A stretch of 64,000 nt of DNA from Homoserinimonas sp. (GCA_023957835.1 JAMLGP010000001.1:1667575-1731574); one strand, 5' to 3'; positions 1 to 10,086 are shown, counted from the first letter of the stretch. The notes: generated by a model not told the origin, from the sequence alone. Translations and numbers: made by a program.

Positions 1-150
1 ATTCGACTTGAGCAGGTTGCGGATCTTGACATCCTCAGCGACGAAGTCGCGATAGCGCTGGCCAGGCTTTGTAGAGTCGGAGAACCAGCGGGAAACGTGA
101 TCGGTCGTAATGCCGAGTCGGAACCCGTATGGATTTACTTTCTGTCCCAT
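1..150 (-). CDS. rpsC: 30S ribosomal protein S3, N-terminal part (cut by window edge)
   Basis: Only the first 50 codons are in the window; the rest lies to the left. The translation begins [14 protein letters not shown], the standard S3 opening, and continues with the W-F-S-D/Y-R-D-F pattern of the small-subunit head protein that lines the mRNA entry site. The start codon overlaps the rplV stop codon by one base (TAATG), so the two genes are probably translationally coupled. It is the last visible gene of the S10 operon, in the usual L22-S3 order. Confidence 0.95.
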   Translation of the reverse strand, partial: MGQKVNPYGFRLGITTDHVSRWFSDSTKPGQRYRDFVAEDVKIRNLLKSN

Positions 151-545
151 TACTTCTTCCCTGCCTTCTTCGAGGCCTGCTCGACGTGGGCATCGGTCGG
201 GGTTGAGAGCACGATCGTGATATGACTCGTGCGCTTGAGGATCTTGAATCCGCGGCCCTGCGCTCTGGGCTGGAACCGCTTCAAAGTCGTTCCCTCGTCA
301 ACGAAAGCCCTCGAGACGAAGAGGTCTTCCTCATCCAGAAAGCTGTTCTCATTGTCTGCCTTGACTCTCGCGTTGGCCATAGCGGATGCGACGAGCTTGT
401 AAACCGGCTCGCTCGCTCCCTGAGGCGCGAACTTCAGAATCGCAAGGGCCTCTGCGGCCTGCTTGCCGCGAATCATGTCGACAACTCGACGAGCCTTCTG
501 AGGCGTAACGCGGATGTGTCGCACTCTGGCGATCGACTCCACCAT
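150..545 (-). CDS. rplV: 50S ribosomal protein L22
   Basis: 131 residues. L22 binds 23S rRNA and its long hairpin lines the peptide exit tunnel. The N-terminus contains [20 protein letters not shown], the L22 signature, and the C-terminal half contains the basic [16 protein letters not shown] segment that forms the tunnel hairpin. The last residues ([10 protein letters not shown]) are a lysine-rich tail typical of actinobacterial versions. It sits between rpsS and rpsC in the S10 operon and its stop overlaps the rpsC start. No oddity seen. Confidence 0.97.
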   Translation of the reverse strand: MVESIARVRHIRVTPQKARRVVDMIRGKQAAEALAILKFAPQGASEPVYKLVASAMANARVKADNENSFLDEEDLFVSRAFVDEGTTLKRFQPRAQGRGFKILKRTSHITIVLSTPTDAHVEQASKKAGKK

Positions 546-571
546 TTCTTTTCCTCCTTCACGTCACCGCG

Positions 572-853
572 TTAGCGGCGACGGCCCTTCTTGTCGTCCT
601 TCACGTGACCGCGGAAGGTGCGAGTCGGTGCGAACTCGCCGAGCTTGTGACCAACCATGGTTTCGGTGATGAATACCGGAATGTGCTTGCGGCCGTCGTG
701 AACGGCGATCGTGTGGCCGAGCATGGCCGGAACGATCATCGATCGGCGAGACCAGGTCTTGACTACGTTCTTGGTCTTGGCCGTGTTCTGGCTGACGATC
801 TTGCGAAGCAGGTGGTCGTCAACGAACGGGCCCTTTTTCAAACTGCGTGGCAT
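572..853 (-). CDS. rpsS: 30S ribosomal protein S19
   Basis: 93 residues, the normal length. S19 is a small-subunit head protein that pairs with S13 near the A site. It begins [16 protein letters not shown] and contains the [19 protein letters not shown] core and the [17 protein letters not shown] motif conserved across bacteria. The gene is 13 bases downstream of rplB and 26 bases upstream of rplV, as expected in the S10 operon. Confidence 0.98.
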   Translation of the reverse strand: MPRSLKKGPFVDDHLLRKIVSQNTAKTKNVVKTWSRRSMIVPAMLGHTIAVHDGRKHIPVFITETMVGHKLGEFAPTRTFRGHVKDDKKGRRR

Positions 854-866
854 CTTCTATCGACTC

Positions 867-1706
867 CTACTTGCGCTTCTTGCCGACGGTGCGGCGACGG
901 ACGATCAACTTGTCACTTTCGAGGTTCGGCTTCCGCGTGCGGCCCTCCGGCTGACCCCAGGGGGTAACCGGGTGGCGACCGCCGGAGGTCTTGCCTTCTC
1001 CACCACCGTGCGGGTGGTCGACCGGGTTCATCGCGACACCGCGGACGGTCGGGCGAACGCCCTTCCAGCGCATGCGGCCGGCCTTTCCCCAGTTGATGTT
1101 TGACTGCTCGGCGTTTCCGACCTCGCCGATCGTTGCACGGCAGCGGGCGTCGACGTTGCGGATCTCACCTGACGGCAGTCTCAACTGCGCGTAGGGGCCG
1201 TCCTTGGCAACCAGTCGAACGCTCGAACCTGCTGAACGGGAGAGCTTTGCTCCTCCGCCCGGCTTGAGCTCGATCGCGTGCACAACAGTTCCAACCGGAA
1301 TGTTGCGCAGCGGCAGGTTGTTGCCCGGCTTGATGTCGGCCGAAGGCCCCGATTCCACGATGTCGCCCTGCTTGAGCTTGTCTGGAGCGATGATGTAGCG
1401 CTTGGTGCCGTCCACGAAGTGAAGGAGGGCGATCCTCGCCGTGCGGTTCGGATCGTACTCGATGTGGGCAACCTTCGCGTTTACGCCGTCCTTGTCGTTG
1501 CGCCTGAAGTCGATAACCCGATACTGGCGCTTGTGGCCACCGCCGATGTGGCGAGTTGTGATCCGTCCGGCGTTGTTGCGGCCACCGGTCTTCGGCAGCG
1601 GCCTCAGCAGAGACTTTTCCGGAGTCGAGCGGGTGATCTCCGCGAAGTCTGCAACGGATGACCCGCGGCGACCCGGCGTAGTCGGCTTGTACTTACGAAT
1701 AGACAT
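867..1706 (-). CDS. rplB: 50S ribosomal protein L2
   Basis: 279 residues, full length. L2 is required for subunit association and lies close to the peptidyl transferase centre. The protein shows the [13 protein letters not shown] start region, the [15 protein letters not shown] segment and the C-terminal [17 protein letters not shown] loop; the histidine in NPVDHPHGG is the residue implicated in activity. The C-terminal basic tail ends [11 protein letters not shown]. It is flanked by rplW and rpsS. Confidence 0.98.
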   Translation of the reverse strand: MSIRKYKPTTPGRRGSSVADFAEITRSTPEKSLLRPLPKTGGRNNAGRITTRHIGGGHKRQYRVIDFRRNDKDGVNAKVAHIEYDPNRTARIALLHFVDGTKRYIIAPDKLKQGDIVESGPSADIKPGNNLPLRNIPVGTVVHAIELKPGGGAKLSRSAGSSVRLVAKDGPYAQLRLPSGEIRNVDARCRATIGEVGNAEQSNINWGKAGRMRWKGVRPTVRGVAMNPVDHPHGGGEGKTSGGRHPVTPWGQPEGRTRKPNLESDKLIVRRRTVGKKRK

Positions 1707-1724
1707 TCTCTAATCTCCTGGATT

Positions 1725-2024
1725 TCAGCCGACAGCCGTGAAGATGTCGATCGAACCGGACTTGAGCGTGACGATTGCCCGCTTGGTGTTCTTGCGCTGG
1801 CCAATGCCGAACCTCGTGCGGCGGGTCTTGCCCTGCTTGTTCATGGTGTTGATCGAGGCGACTTTCACTCCGAAAATCTTCTCGACCGCGAGCTTGATCT
1901 CGGTCTTGTTCGACCTGGGGTCAACCTCGAAGGTGTACTTTCCCTGATCGATGAGCCCGTAGCTCTTCTCAGAAACGACCGGCGCGAGAATTACGTCGCG
2001 AGGGTCCTTGTTCAATGAGCTCAC
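1725..2024 (-). CDS. rplW: 50S ribosomal protein L23
   Basis: 99 residues. L23 sits at the tunnel exit and is the docking site for signal recognition particle and trigger factor. The translation shows [17 protein letters not shown] and [20 protein letters not shown], both conserved L23 blocks, and the basic [19 protein letters not shown] loop. The start overlaps the end of rplD by four bases (ATGA type), which indicates translational coupling inside the S10 operon. Confidence 0.97.
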   Translation of the reverse strand: MSSLNKDPRDVILAPVVSEKSYGLIDQGKYTFEVDPRSNKTEIKLAVEKIFGVKVASINTMNKQGKTRRTRFGIGQRKNTKRAIVTLKSGSIDIFTAVG

Positions 2025-2692
2025 TTGCTGGTCTCCTCACTACCGGACGTCGCTTCGGTCGAAGTTCTCGACGATACGAAGCCATCAAATGCGGCCTTCG
2101 TGAAAACGACGTCGTCGCTCAGGACCACGTCGTAGGCGTTCAACTGATCAAAGGGAAGAACGTGAACAAACTGCAGATTGCGAACGCTCTTGAACCCGAA
2201 GTCATCACTGCGATCGAGGACCACGAGAACACGGCGACCTGGAGCAAGTTCGGCGAGCTGTGCTGACGCGGACTTGGTCGAAGGGGCCTTGCCGTCTCCG
2301 AGAGCCTCAATAACGTGAATGCGGCCGCCGCGAGCGCGATCGGAGAGCACTCCGAGCAAAGCGGCGGCAATCATCTTCTTGGGGGTGCGCTGCGAATAGT
2401 CACGCGGCTGTGGACCGTGGACAACTCCACCGCCGGTCATCTGGGGGGCGCGGATCGATCCCTGACGAGCGCGACCGGTCCCCTTTTGCTTGAACGGCTT
2501 GCGGCCGGAGCCGGAGACCTCTCCGCGGCCGAGAACACTGTGGGTTCCCTGCCTTGCGGAGGCGCGCTGCGCGTTAACGACCTGGTGAATGAGCGGGACA
2601 TTGGTCTGGATATCGAACAATTCCGAAGGAAGCTCCACCGAGCTGACCTTTGTGCCCTTTTCGTTCACGACATCCAAAGTTTCAGTAGCCAT
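2021..2692 (-). CDS. rplD: 50S ribosomal protein L4
   Basis: 223 residues. L4 forms part of the tunnel constriction; in E. coli it also autoregulates the S10 operon. The basic loop [20 protein letters not shown], the tunnel extension, is visible near residues 65-85, and the C-terminal globular domain follows. The last ~20 residues are a Ser/Thr/Glu-rich tail ([17 protein letters not shown]) beyond the core fold, as in many actinobacterial L4 proteins. It lies 3 bases after rplC. I did not identify an L4 regulatory hairpin in the leader. Confidence 0.97.
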   Translation of the reverse strand: MATETLDVVNEKGTKVSSVELPSELFDIQTNVPLIHQVVNAQRASARQGTHSVLGRGEVSGSGRKPFKQKGTGRARQGSIRAPQMTGGGVVHGPQPRDYSQRTPKKMIAAALLGVLSDRARGGRIHVIEALGDGKAPSTKSASAQLAELAPGRRVLVVLDRSDDFGFKSVRNLQFVHVLPFDQLNAYDVVLSDDVVFTKAAFDGFVSSRTSTEATSGSEETSK

Positions 2693-2695
2693 GGT

Positions 2696-3346
2696 CTAGG
2701 CCTCCTTCACAGAAGTACGAACGAAGACGAGACGGCCGCGGGCGCCTGGAACCGCTCCCTTGACCAGGAGCAGGCCCTTCTCTGCGTCAACCGCGTGAAC
2801 AGTGAGGCCGAGGACGGTCACTCGGTCGCCGCCCATGCGGCCGGCCATGCGCATTCCCTTGAATACCCGGCTCGGGGTTGAGGATGCGCCGATCGAACCG
2901 GGCTTGCGGTGGTTGCGGTGTGCACCGTGGCTGGAGCTAACTCCCTGGAAGTTGTGGCGCTTCATGACTCCGGCGAAGCCCTTACCCTTACTGGTTCCGA
3001 CGACGTCGACGTGCTTTCCGGCTTCGAAGAGGTCGACCGTGAGCTCCTGACCGAGGCTGTAGCTTGCGGCATCCTCTGTGCGCACCTCTGTGAGATGGCG
3101 TCTAGGGGTCACGCCGGCCTTCTCAAAGTGGCCCGAAGCAGGCTTGTTGACCTTGCGCGGGTCGATTCCTCCGTAGGCGATCTGGACCGCGTTGTAGCCG
3201 TCGATTTCCGGGGTGCGGATTTGGGTAACAACGTTCGGGGACATTTCGATCACTGTGACCGGAATGAGCCTGTTGTTCGAATCCCACACCTGGGTCATGC
3301 CGAGCTTGGTGCCCAGCAGTCCCTTCGTGGTTGTCTTGGTAGCCAT
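2696..3346 (-). CDS. rplC: 50S ribosomal protein L3
   Basis: 216 residues. L3 is an early-assembly protein that reaches toward the peptidyl transferase centre. [13 protein letters not shown] at the N-terminus and [15 protein letters not shown] followed by [15 protein letters not shown] in the central extension are diagnostic. The sequence [12 protein letters not shown] near residue 170 matches the conserved glutamine/aspartate-rich loop region. It is 28 bases downstream of rpsJ and directly followed by rplD. Confidence 0.97.
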   Translation of the reverse strand: MATKTTTKGLLGTKLGMTQVWDSNNRLIPVTVIEMSPNVVTQIRTPEIDGYNAVQIAYGGIDPRKVNKPASGHFEKAGVTPRRHLTEVRTEDAASYSLGQELTVDLFEAGKHVDVVGTSKGKGFAGVMKRHNFQGVSSSHGAHRNHRKPGSIGASSTPSRVFKGMRMAGRMGGDRVTVLGLTVHAVDAEKGLLLVKGAVPGARGRLVFVRTSVKEA

Positions 3347-3374
3347 GATTCCTCGCTAAGTTCCTTCTCGACTC

Positions 3375-3683
3375 TCAGAGCTTGATCTCGATGTTGACGT
3401 CGGCCGGCAAGTCGAGGCGCATTAGCGAGTCGACCGCCTTAGGGGTCGGGTCAACAATGTCGATAAGTCGCTTGTGGGTGCGCTTCTCGAAGTGCTCTCT
3501 GCTGTCCTTGTACTTGTGTGGGGACCGGATGACGACTACAACGTTCTTTTCGGTCGGCAGCGGCACTGGGCCGACTACGCTCGCACCGGCACGGGTGACT
3601 GTGTCAACGATCTTGCGCGCCGAACTGTCGATGACCTCGTGGTCATATGACTTCAGTCGGATGCGGATCTTCTGTCCCGCCAT
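3375..3683 (-). CDS. rpsJ: 30S ribosomal protein S10
   Basis: 102 residues, full length. S10 is a head protein and, as NusE, a transcription antitermination partner of NusB. The translation [19 protein letters not shown] and the [13 protein letters not shown] block are conserved. It is the first gene of the S10 operon. Upstream on the minus strand are an AG-rich stretch (about 3690-3703) that may serve as ribosome binding region and a set of 15-base repeats described separately. Confidence 0.98.
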   Translation of the reverse strand: MAGQKIRIRLKSYDHEVIDSSARKIVDTVTRAGASVVGPVPLPTEKNVVVVIRSPHKYKDSREHFEKRTHKRLIDIVDPTPKAVDSLMRLDLPADVNIEIKL

Positions 3684-3709
3684 GGCCTGACTCTCTCTCT
3701 AGTCTTTCG

Positions 3710-3748
3710 CAGCTTTGCTGTTTCCAGCTATGCTGCTTTCAGCTCTGC
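3710..3748 (-). repeat. three 15-base tandem repeats in the S10-operon leader
   Basis: On the plus strand CAGCT recurs at 3710, 3725 and 3740, exactly 15 bases apart. The first two units read CAGCTNTGCTG, an internal inverted repeat (CAGC/GCTG), followed by a pyrimidine spacer; the third unit is partly degenerate. They lie 27 bases upstream of the rpsJ start. Such spacing could be chance duplication, a protein-binding array, or RNA structure in the leader; the sequence alone does not say which. Confidence 0.6.
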
Positions 3749-4094
3749 ACTCGCCAACCCGAGCAATTGCCCGGATCCGCAGAAAGCTCTTTCGCTTTCG
3801 CACCACTGTTTTTGTTTCACATGCCTGCGTTCCCGCAGACACAACGTTTTGGGTTAATCCATCACCAGGCAGACTCCCCGCGGCACACACTTCACTACGG
3901 ATCGAATTGACTGATGATTCGCGCGCTTGAACTCGAAGTCTCGATTCGAGCGGCCGTTCTGCTGCCTGCCGCCTAAACTCGCACCCTAGAACGGGCGCAG
4001 CCTATGCACTGCCTGACAGTGATTCACTTCAAAACTGAAGCGAAATATTGAACTACAAGAGTCTGCCACACCAACGCATTCCTTGCAACCCGGG

Positions 4095-4234
4095 CGTGTC
4101 GCTCAGCCGTGAAGGCCATTTCTGGCCTTCACTGCGACACGCCCCGAGCCCGTCTCGGGCGAGGATGTCGCTCAAAACCGAAGGCCGTCCGGCCTTCGTG
4201 AGCGACACGCCCCGAGGGCCGTCCCGGCCCTCGG
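4095..4234 (+). repeat. tandem double-hairpin repeat, two units of about 69 bases
   Basis: Each unit has a long hairpin followed by a short one. Unit 1: outer arms CGTGTCGC at 4095-4102 and GCGACACG at 4134-4141, inner arms of 9 bases at 4109-4117 and 4124-4132, then CCCGAG/CTCGGG at 4143-4148 and 4154-4159. Unit 2: outer arms TGTCGCTCA/TGAGCGACA at 4166-4174 and 4199-4207, inner 8-base arms at 4179-4186 and 4191-4198, then a 9-base hairpin at 4212-4220 and 4226-4234. Arms differ between units but remain paired, which points to selected structure. A third, degenerate remnant (GCGACATCGCCCCGGGG) is at 4275-4291. It resembles REP-like intergenic elements. Confidence 0.75.
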
Positions 4235-4309
4235 TCGGCGTAGGTAAGTATTACGTCCGGGCTCCCACTAATTGGCGACATCGCCCCGGGGCCTGTCCCG
4301 GTGCCTTCT

Positions 4310-4315
4310 TATACT
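4310..4315 (+). promoter_or_regulatory. putative -10 box of the lipoprotein gene
   Basis: TATACT lies six bases before the ATG at 4322. This spacing fits a leaderless transcript that starts at or next to the ATG, a common arrangement in actinobacteria. No clear -35 box is visible because the upstream sequence belongs to the GC-rich palindromic region. Confidence 0.5.
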
Positions 4316-4321
4316 TGCAGG

Positions 4322-5639
4322 ATGCGCAGACTCCTGAGCATGCTGCTCATCGCGACCGCCTCAATCTTGGGCCTGAGTGCCTGCGAGGCACCTGAGCCGA
4401 CCATGATGGAACTGGTCAAGGTTCCCGGGGATGCGAGCACAATCACCGAAGCACTACGACTGGTTACTCCGGGTGGTGTGATTATGGTGGCTCCCGGCCG
4501 CTACCTGGAGCAGGTGGAGATCAACAAACCTGATGTCACTATCCGCGGTGAAGACCGCAACCTGACGATCATCGACGGGGGAAGGCATCCGCTCTTTCGG
4601 GATTGCAGTTACCGCGGACGGTGTTCGACTCGAGAACCTGACCGTCACCGGAGCCACGATTTACGGAGTGATCATCACCGGCATCCAGGATCTGAGCGAA
4701 CTTGAAAGCTCCGGTAAAGACGACCTGGGTCAGTGGCTGCCCCCAAGCATGTACACCCCGCTTCGACGGTACCTCGTCGACCATGTGACTGCGGCTAACA
4801 ACGGCAATTACGGAATTGCAGCGGTGTTCGCCCAGCACGGCGAAATCAAGAACTCCTACGCGTCTGGCTCTGGGGCAAGCGGGTTCCTGCTCAGCAAGTG
4901 CGAGCAGTGCGACGCAGTCATCAATGGAAACATTGCTGAACGAAATGCGGTTGGGTTTGAAGTCTCGAATGCGAACGACACCGTGGTCGTGGTTGGCAAT
5001 CGTTTTTCCAGCAACCGGATCGGCGTTGTATTGCGATCGAATTCGAATGCAGCTTTCGCACCGCAGCACGGAAACCTCTTCATGGGGAATCTGATTTCGA
5101 ATAACGACGAATCCGATTCTCCTGCGCAGGTCAAGGGTCGGTTTGGAATCGGGATCCAGATTTCGGGAGGCCAGACAAACGGCTTTTTCAACAACCGCAT
5201 TAGCGGAAACCCCCAAGCGGCGATCCTTCTTGAAAACGACGGCGATATCACCGCATCCGGAAATCAGTTTGACAGCAACGAATTCGGCGAAGACGCAATC
5301 CTCGCAAACATCTCGACCGAAGCCGCTCCGGCGAGAGACAACTGCATTAAAGGCATCTCAAGAACGGTGCCACCGAACTTGATCGACGAACTCGAACCGG
5401 CCTGCCAGAGCATGGCGGTTGCCGGAGCATCAATGATGCTCTCCGGAACAGGTTCATTGGGCGGGCCAGCCGCACCGATTGGTGTCGAAGTCTCGAAGGT
5501 TCGGCCGCCTCGCAACCAGCCTCAACTGGAGTCGCCGGTGGCGGATTCGAAATTGCCGCTTCGGGTGCCGCAAGCCGACATTTCCAAATTCCAGCCGCCT
5601 TCTGAAGACTTTCTCTCTGAACTCGCGGGAGAAAAGTAG
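4322..5639 (+). pseudogene. beta-helix (NosD/pectate-lyase-like) lipoprotein, frameshifted
   Basis: The first frame begins MRRLLSMLLIATASILGLSA then Cys, a lipoprotein signal with lipobox LSAC. It continues with a pattern typical of right-handed parallel beta-helix proteins (TPGGVIMVAPGRYLEQVEI, DVTIRGEDRN). The frame is lost at a run of five G at 4577-4581. Removing one G joins it to the downstream frame (GIRSFGIAVTADGVRLENLT, then repeated N-G-N and GN-x-F/I turns), which stays open to 5639 and would give about 438 residues. The C-terminal ~60 residues are Pro-rich. Either this is a sequencing error, a phase-variable tract or a recent pseudogene. The start was chosen for the signal peptide. 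It is the only plus-strand gene within the ribosomal/RNA polymerase block. Substrate unknown. Confidence 0.8.
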
Positions 5640-5641
5640 AA

Positions 5642-5679
5642 CCGCCCGGACATCCACACCAGGTGCGGATTCCGGGCGG
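5642..5679. terminator. bidirectional hairpin between convergent genes
   Basis: CCGCCCGGA at 5642-5650 pairs with TCCGGGCGG at 5671-5679, and the inner arms ATCCACACC and GGTGCGGAT are nearly complementary, so almost the whole element folds into one long stem. It sits three bases after the lipoprotein stop and 22 bases after the tuf stop, where a shared terminator is expected. No long T run follows on either side. Confidence 0.7.
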
Positions 5680-5701
5680 CCTTCAGAGTGAAGTATCGAA
5701 C

Positions 5702-6895
5702 CTACTTGAGGATCTTCACGACCTTGCCGGCGCCGACGGTGCGGCCACCTTCACGGATCGCGAAGCCGAGTCCCTCTTCCATGGCGATTGGCTGGATGAG
5801 CTCAACCGTCATCTCCGTGGTGTCGCCAGGCATGACCATCTCGGTGCCTTCCGGCAGAGTGATGACGCCGGTGACGTCGGTGGTGCGGAAGTAGAACTGC
5901 GGACGGTAGTTCGCGTAGAACGGGTTGTGGCGGCCACCCTCATCCTTGGAGAGGATGTAAGCGGTTCCCTCGAACTGGGTGTGCGGGGTAACCGAACCGG
6001 GCTTGACTACGACCTGGCCGCGCTCAACGTCTTCGCGCTTGGTACCGCGGAGCAGAAGTCCACAGTTCTCGCCTGCCCAAGCCTCGTCGAGCTGCTTGTG
6101 GAACATTTCGATTCCAGTGACGGTGGTCTTCTGGGTCGGGCGGAGTCCAACGATCTCAACTTCAGAGTTGATCGCGAGGGTACCGCGCTCGGCACGGCCG
6201 GTAACGACCGTTCCACGACCGGTGATCGTGAAGACGTCCTCAATCGGCATGAGGAACGGCTTGTCCTTGTCGCGAACCGGGTCGGGGATGCTGTTGTCAA
6301 CGGCGTCCATGAGCTCGAGAATGCTCTCAGCCCACTTCTCGTCGCCTTCGAGCGCCTTGAGTCCGGAGACCTTGACGACCGGAGCGTTCTCGCCGTCGAA
6401 GCCCTGGCTCGAGAGCAGCTCGCGAACCTCAAGCTCAACGAGCTCGAGAATCTCGGGGTCGTCGACCATGTCGGCCTTGTTGAGGGCAACCAGCAGGTAA
6501 GGAACACCAACCTGCTTGGCGAGCAGAACGTGCTCGCGAGTCTGAGCCATCGGACCGTCGGTAGCGGCAACCACGAGGATTGCGCCATCCATCTGAGCGG
6601 CACCGGTGATCATGTTCTTGATGTAGTCGGCGTGACCGGGGGCATCAACGTGCGCGTAGTGGCGCTTCGGGGTCTCGTACTCGACGTGCGAGATGTTGAT
6701 GGTGATACCGCGCTGACGCTCTTCCGGAGCGGAGTCGATCGACGCGAAGTCACGCTTGACGTTTACGGCCGAGGGGTACTTGTCTGAAAGCACCTTCGAG
6801 ATCGCCGCGGTTAGCGTCGTCTTGCCGTGGTCAACGTGACCGATGGTTCCTATGTTTACGTGCGGCTTGGTCCGCTCGAACTTGGCCTTAGCCAC
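5702..6895 (-). CDS. tuf: elongation factor Tu
   Basis: 397 residues. EF-Tu delivers aminoacyl-tRNA to the ribosome as a GTP complex. G1 [10 protein letters not shown], the switch region RGITI, G3 DAPGHADY and G4 NKADM are all present in the first 140 residues, followed by domain 2 (GRGTVVTGR) and domain 3. It is the last gene of the str operon, 138 bases after fusA, and ends at the shared hairpin before the inserted lipoprotein gene. No substitution in the GTP-binding loops was seen. Confidence 0.98.
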   Translation of the reverse strand: MAKAKFERTKPHVNIGTIGHVDHGKTTLTAAISKVLSDKYPSAVNVKRDFASIDSAPEERQRGITINISHVEYETPKRHYAHVDAPGHADYIKNMITGAAQMDGAILVVAATDGPMAQTREHVLLAKQVGVPYLLVALNKADMVDDPEILELVELEVRELLSSQGFDGENAPVVKVSGLKALEGDEKWAESILELMDAVDNSIPDPVRDKDKPFLMPIEDVFTITGRGTVVTGRAERGTLAINSEVEIVGLRPTQKTTVTGIEMFHKQLDEAWAGENCGLLLRGTKREDVERGQVVVKPGSVTPHTQFEGTAYILSKDEGGRHNPFYANYRPQFYFRTTDVTGVITLPEGTEMVMPGDTTEMTVELIQPIAMEEGLGFAIREGGRTVGAGKVVKILK

Positions 6896-7004
6896 TGTGG
6901 GTCCTCCTCAGGACTTGTCGAGTAGAAGCTCCGAACGCAGGATTGCGCACGGTACAACTACGGGATTGTTTTATGTTACGGGATTCAGTTGTCTTGCTGG
7001 TACC

Positions 7005-7023
7005 GAACACCGGGACGGTGTTC
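7005..7023 (-). terminator. hairpin in the fusA-tuf gap (attenuator or processing site)
   Basis: GAACACC at 7005-7011 and GGTGTTC at 7017-7023 form a perfect 7-base stem with a 5-base loop, eleven bases after the fusA stop. No T run follows in the direction of transcription, so full termination is doubtful; it may reduce or stabilise fusA-tuf read-through. Confidence 0.35.
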
Positions 7024-7033
7024 AGAATTTGGG

Positions 7034-9148
7034 TTACTCGCCTTTACTCTTCTGTACGATCTCGTCGGAAACCGCACGCGGCACCTCTGAGTAGCTGTCG
7101 AAGCTCATCGAGTACACCGCACGACCGGAAGTCTTAGACCTCAAGTCCCCGACGTAACCAAACATCTCCGACAGTGGAACCAGCGCCTTCACTACCTTGA
7201 CGCCGGTGGCATCATCCATTGACTGGATCTGCCCGCGCCTGGAGTTCAGGTCACCGATCACATCACCCATGTACTCTTCCGGAGTTCTTACCTCCACAGC
7301 CATTAGCGGCTCAAGAAGTACAGGATTGGCTTTTCTTGCTGCCTCCTTGAACGCCATTGAGCCTGCGATCTTGAAGGCCATTTCCGACGAGTCAACGTCG
7401 TGGTAGGCGCCGTCCACAAGAGTGGCTTTGACTCCAACCATCGGGTAGCCGGCCAGAACGCCGACCTGCATGGCATCCTGGATTCCAGCGTCGACCGAAG
7501 GAATGTATTCCCTCGGAACGCGTCCACCGGTGACGACATTGCTGAACTCGTAGGTGTGCTCCGCTGAAAGCTCGAGCGGCTCGATCGAAATCTGCACCTT
7601 TGCATACTGACCGGAACCACCGGTCTGCTTCTTGTGGGTGTAGTCGTGCTTTTCGACCGCGCGCTTGATCGTTTCGCGATAGGCAACCTGCGGCTTGCCG
7701 ACATTCGCCTCGACGTTGAACTCGCGCTTCATCCGGTCAACGAGGATGTCCAGGTGCAGTTCGCCCATCCCCTTGATGACGGTCTGGCCGGTTTCCTGGT
7801 TCTGCTCGGTGCGGAAGGTCGGGTCTTCTTCAGCGAGCTTCTGGATGGCAACACCCAGCTTCTCCTGGTCGGCTTTGGTCTTCGGCTCGATTGCAACCTC
7901 AATAACCGGCTCCGGGAACGACATCGACTCGAGTACAACCTGGTTATCCGGGTCGCACAGGGTGTCTCCAGTCGTCGTGTCCTTGAGGCCGATGACCGCG
8001 TAGATGTGGCCGGCGGTAACTGAAGGAACCGGGTTCTCCTTGTTGGCGTGCATCTGGAAGATCTTTCCGATGCGCTCCTTGCGGCCCTTGGTCGAGTTGA
8101 TGACCTGGGCACCGCTGTCGAGGTGGCCGGAGTAAACCCGAACATAGGTGAGTCGACCGAAGAACGGGTGAACCGCAACCTTGAACGCGAGCGCCGCGAA
8201 CGGATCCTTCGGGTCCGGGTGGCGCTCGATGATGGTCTCTTCGTTGCGGGGGTCGCGGCCATCGATCGCGCCGATGTCCAGCGGGTTCGGCAGGTAGTCG
8301 ACCACGGCATCCAGCATCGGCTGCACTCCGCGGTTCTTGAACGCCGAACCGCAAAGCACCGGGTACATGGCGCTGGTCACGGTGAGCTTGCGGATTCCCG
8401 CCTTGATCTCGGCAACCGTGAGCTCTTCTCCGCCGAAGTACTTCTCAAGCAGTGCGTCATCGGTTTCGGCGACGGCCTCCAGCAGTTGCTGGCGGTACTC
8501 CTCGGCTTTCTCCTTGAGGTTCTCTGGGATCTCCTCGACCTCGTACTTGGCGCCCATGGTTACGTCACCCTTGGCATCCGCCGGCCAAACCAGCGCGCGC
8601 ATCTCTACGAGATCGACGACCCCGACGAACTCGCTCTCAGACCCGATCGGCAACTGCAGAACGAGAGGCTTCGCACCGAGCTTCTTGACGATGGTGTCTA
8701 CCGTGAAGTAGAAGTCGGCTCCGAGCTTGTCCATCTTGTTGACGAAGCAAATGCGGGGAACGTCGTACTTGTCGGCCTGACGCCAAACAGTCTCCGACTG
8801 AGGCTCGACACCTTCCTTGCCGTCGAAGACGGCGACCGCGCCATCGAGAACTCGAAGCGAGCGCTCGACCTCGACCGTGAAGTCGACGTGGCCTGGGGTG
8901 TCAATGATGTTGATCTGGTTCTTGTTCCAGAAACAGGTAACGGCCGCGGAGGTAATGGTGATTCCACGCTCCTGTTCCTGCTCCATCCAGTCGGTAGTCG
9001 AAGCACCATCGTGGGTCTCACCGATCTTGTGGTTCACACCGGTGTAGAAGAGGATGCGCTCGGTCGTCGTCGTCTTACCGGCATCGATGTGGGCCATGAT
9101 GCCGATATTGCGGACCTTGCTCAGGTCGGTGAGCACTTCCTGTGCCAC
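7034..9148 (-). CDS. fusA: elongation factor G
   Basis: 704 residues, full length. EF-G drives translocation and, with ribosome recycling factor, subunit splitting. [19 protein letters not shown] (G1), the RGITITSAA switch, DTPGHVDF (G3) and NKMDKLG (G4) identify the G domain, and the C-terminal domains contain [12 protein letters not shown] and the [17 protein letters not shown] block of domains IV-V. It follows rpsG after 93 bases in the standard str-operon order. Confidence 0.98.
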   Translation of the reverse strand: MAQEVLTDLSKVRNIGIMAHIDAGKTTTTERILFYTGVNHKIGETHDGASTTDWMEQEQERGITITSAAVTCFWNKNQINIIDTPGHVDFTVEVERSLRVLDGAVAVFDGKEGVEPQSETVWRQADKYDVPRICFVNKMDKLGADFYFTVDTIVKKLGAKPLVLQLPIGSESEFVGVVDLVEMRALVWPADAKGDVTMGAKYEVEEIPENLKEKAEEYRQQLLEAVAETDDALLEKYFGGEELTVAEIKAGIRKLTVTSAMYPVLCGSAFKNRGVQPMLDAVVDYLPNPLDIGAIDGRDPRNEETIIERHPDPKDPFAALAFKVAVHPFFGRLTYVRVYSGHLDSGAQVINSTKGRKERIGKIFQMHANKENPVPSVTAGHIYAVIGLKDTTTGDTLCDPDNQVVLESMSFPEPVIEVAIEPKTKADQEKLGVAIQKLAEEDPTFRTEQNQETGQTVIKGMGELHLDILVDRMKREFNVEANVGKPQVAYRETIKRAVEKHDYTHKKQTGGSGQYAKVQISIEPLELSAEHTYEFSNVVTGGRVPREYIPSVDAGIQDAMQVGVLAGYPMVGVKATLVDGAYHDVDSSEMAFKIAGSMAFKEAARKANPVLLEPLMAVEVRTPEEYMGDVIGDLNSRRGQIQSMDDATGVKVVKALVPLSEMFGYVGDLRSKTSGRAVYSMSFDSYSEVPRAVSDEIVQKSKGE

Positions 9149-9241
9149 TTTGGTTTCCTATCTGTATTTGGTCTTTGGTCTAAATTCGCATGCTCAACCG
9201 TCGAGAGCTATTCAGTACGCACCGCTCTCAATAGCCGAGGT

Positions 9242-9712
9242 TTACCACCTATAGTGTGCGAAGGCCTGGTTGGACTGGGCCATCTTGTGGGTGTCTTCGC
9301 GGCGCTTGACCGCTGCGCCAAGTCCGTTTGAGGCATCCAAAATCTCATTGGTCAGCCGCTCAGTCATGGTCTTCTCGCGGCGGCCCTTCGCGTAGCTCGT
9401 GAGCCAACGGAGCGCGAGGGTGTTCGCACGGTGAGGCTTGACTTCGACCGGCACCTGGTAGGTCGAGCCGCCGACTCGGCGGCTCTTGACCTCGAGGGTC
9501 GGGCGGATGTTGTCAAGAGCCTTCTTCAAGGTCACGACGGCATCCCCGCCGGTCTTGGCACTTACTCCGGCGAGTGCGTCATAGACGATTCGCTCGGCGA
9601 GGCCCTTCTTGCCCTGCATGAGGATCTTGTTGACGAGCTGGCTGACGATCGGAGCTCCGTATACCGGGTCTGCGACCACTGGGCGCTTAGGCGCTGGTCC
9701 CTTCCTTGGCAT
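9242..9712 (-). CDS. rpsG: 30S ribosomal protein S7
   Basis: 156 residues, the usual length. S7 organises the 3' domain of 16S rRNA and contacts E-site tRNA. The translation starts [19 protein letters not shown] and contains [14 protein letters not shown] and the [14 protein letters not shown] loop. The start codon overlaps the rpsL stop by one base (TAATG), implying coupled translation. Confidence 0.98.
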   Translation of the reverse strand: MPRKGPAPKRPVVADPVYGAPIVSQLVNKILMQGKKGLAERIVYDALAGVSAKTGGDAVVTLKKALDNIRPTLEVKSRRVGGSTYQVPVEVKPHRANTLALRWLTSYAKGRREKTMTERLTNEILDASNGLGAAVKRREDTHKMAQSNQAFAHYRW

Positions 9713-10086
9713 TACTTCTTCTCCATCTTCGCGCCGTAACGGCTGCGAGCCTGCTTGCGGTTCTTGACGGCCTGAGTGTCGAGGGCGCCGCGAACGATCT
9801 TGTAGCGCACGCCCGGGAGGTCCTTAACGCGGCCACCGCGGACGAGCACCATCGAGTGCTCCTGCAGGTTGTGGCCCTCGCCTGGGATGTAGGCGGTGAC
9901 TTCGGTTCCGTTGCTGAGCTTGACACGGGCAACCTTGCGAAGCGCCGAGTTCGGCTTCTTCGGGGTGGTTGTATAGACGCGGGTGCAAACTCCGCGCTGC
10001 TGCGGGTTGGACTTGAGGGCCGGCGCCTTGGTCTTCGAGACCTTGGGGCTGCGACCCTTTCGGACCAACTGCTGAATTGTTGGCAC
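9712..10086 (-). CDS. rpsL: 30S ribosomal protein S12
   Basis: 124 residues. S12 is the decoding-centre protein whose changes cause streptomycin resistance. The loop [12 protein letters not shown] keeps the streptomycin-sensitive lysine, and the [19 protein letters not shown] loop is also normal. It is the first gene of the rpsL-rpsG-fusA-tuf group here. The 281 bases upstream, before the next minus-strand gene, hold no recognisable gene and should include the promoter. Confidence 0.98.
   Translation of the reverse strand: MPTIQQLVRKGRSPKVSKTKAPALKSNPQQRGVCTRVYTTTPKKPNSALRKVARVKLSNGTEVTAYIPGEGHNLQEHSMVLVRGGRVKDLPGVRYKIVRGALDTQAVKNRKQARSRYGAKMEKK

Larger units (their letters stand above)
3684..4321 (+). 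other. gene-free stretch between rpsJ and the lipoprotein gene
   Basis: About 640 bases with no convincing gene. The right-hand part of the short open frames here has no family signature and falls inside palindromes. The stretch holds three 15-base repeats next to rpsJ, an AT-richer section around 3800-4080 that must contain the S10-operon promoter, and a tandem double-hairpin repeat at 4095-4234. The two flanking genes are divergent, so both promoters should be in this interval. Confidence 0.7.

Noticed and set aside
3710..4291. CRISPR-like array in the rpsJ/lipoprotein interval
   Set aside because: Repeats are only two or three in number, of two unrelated kinds, and have no unique spacers of fixed length and no cas genes nearby.
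5663..6787. Plus-strand open frame of 374 codons over tuf
   Set aside because: It is the reverse-complement shadow of EF-Tu, produced by codon bias; no family signature and no ribosome site.
8048..9331. Plus-strand open frame of 427 codons over fusA
   Set aside because: Mirror of the EF-G gene; composition is that of an antisense frame.
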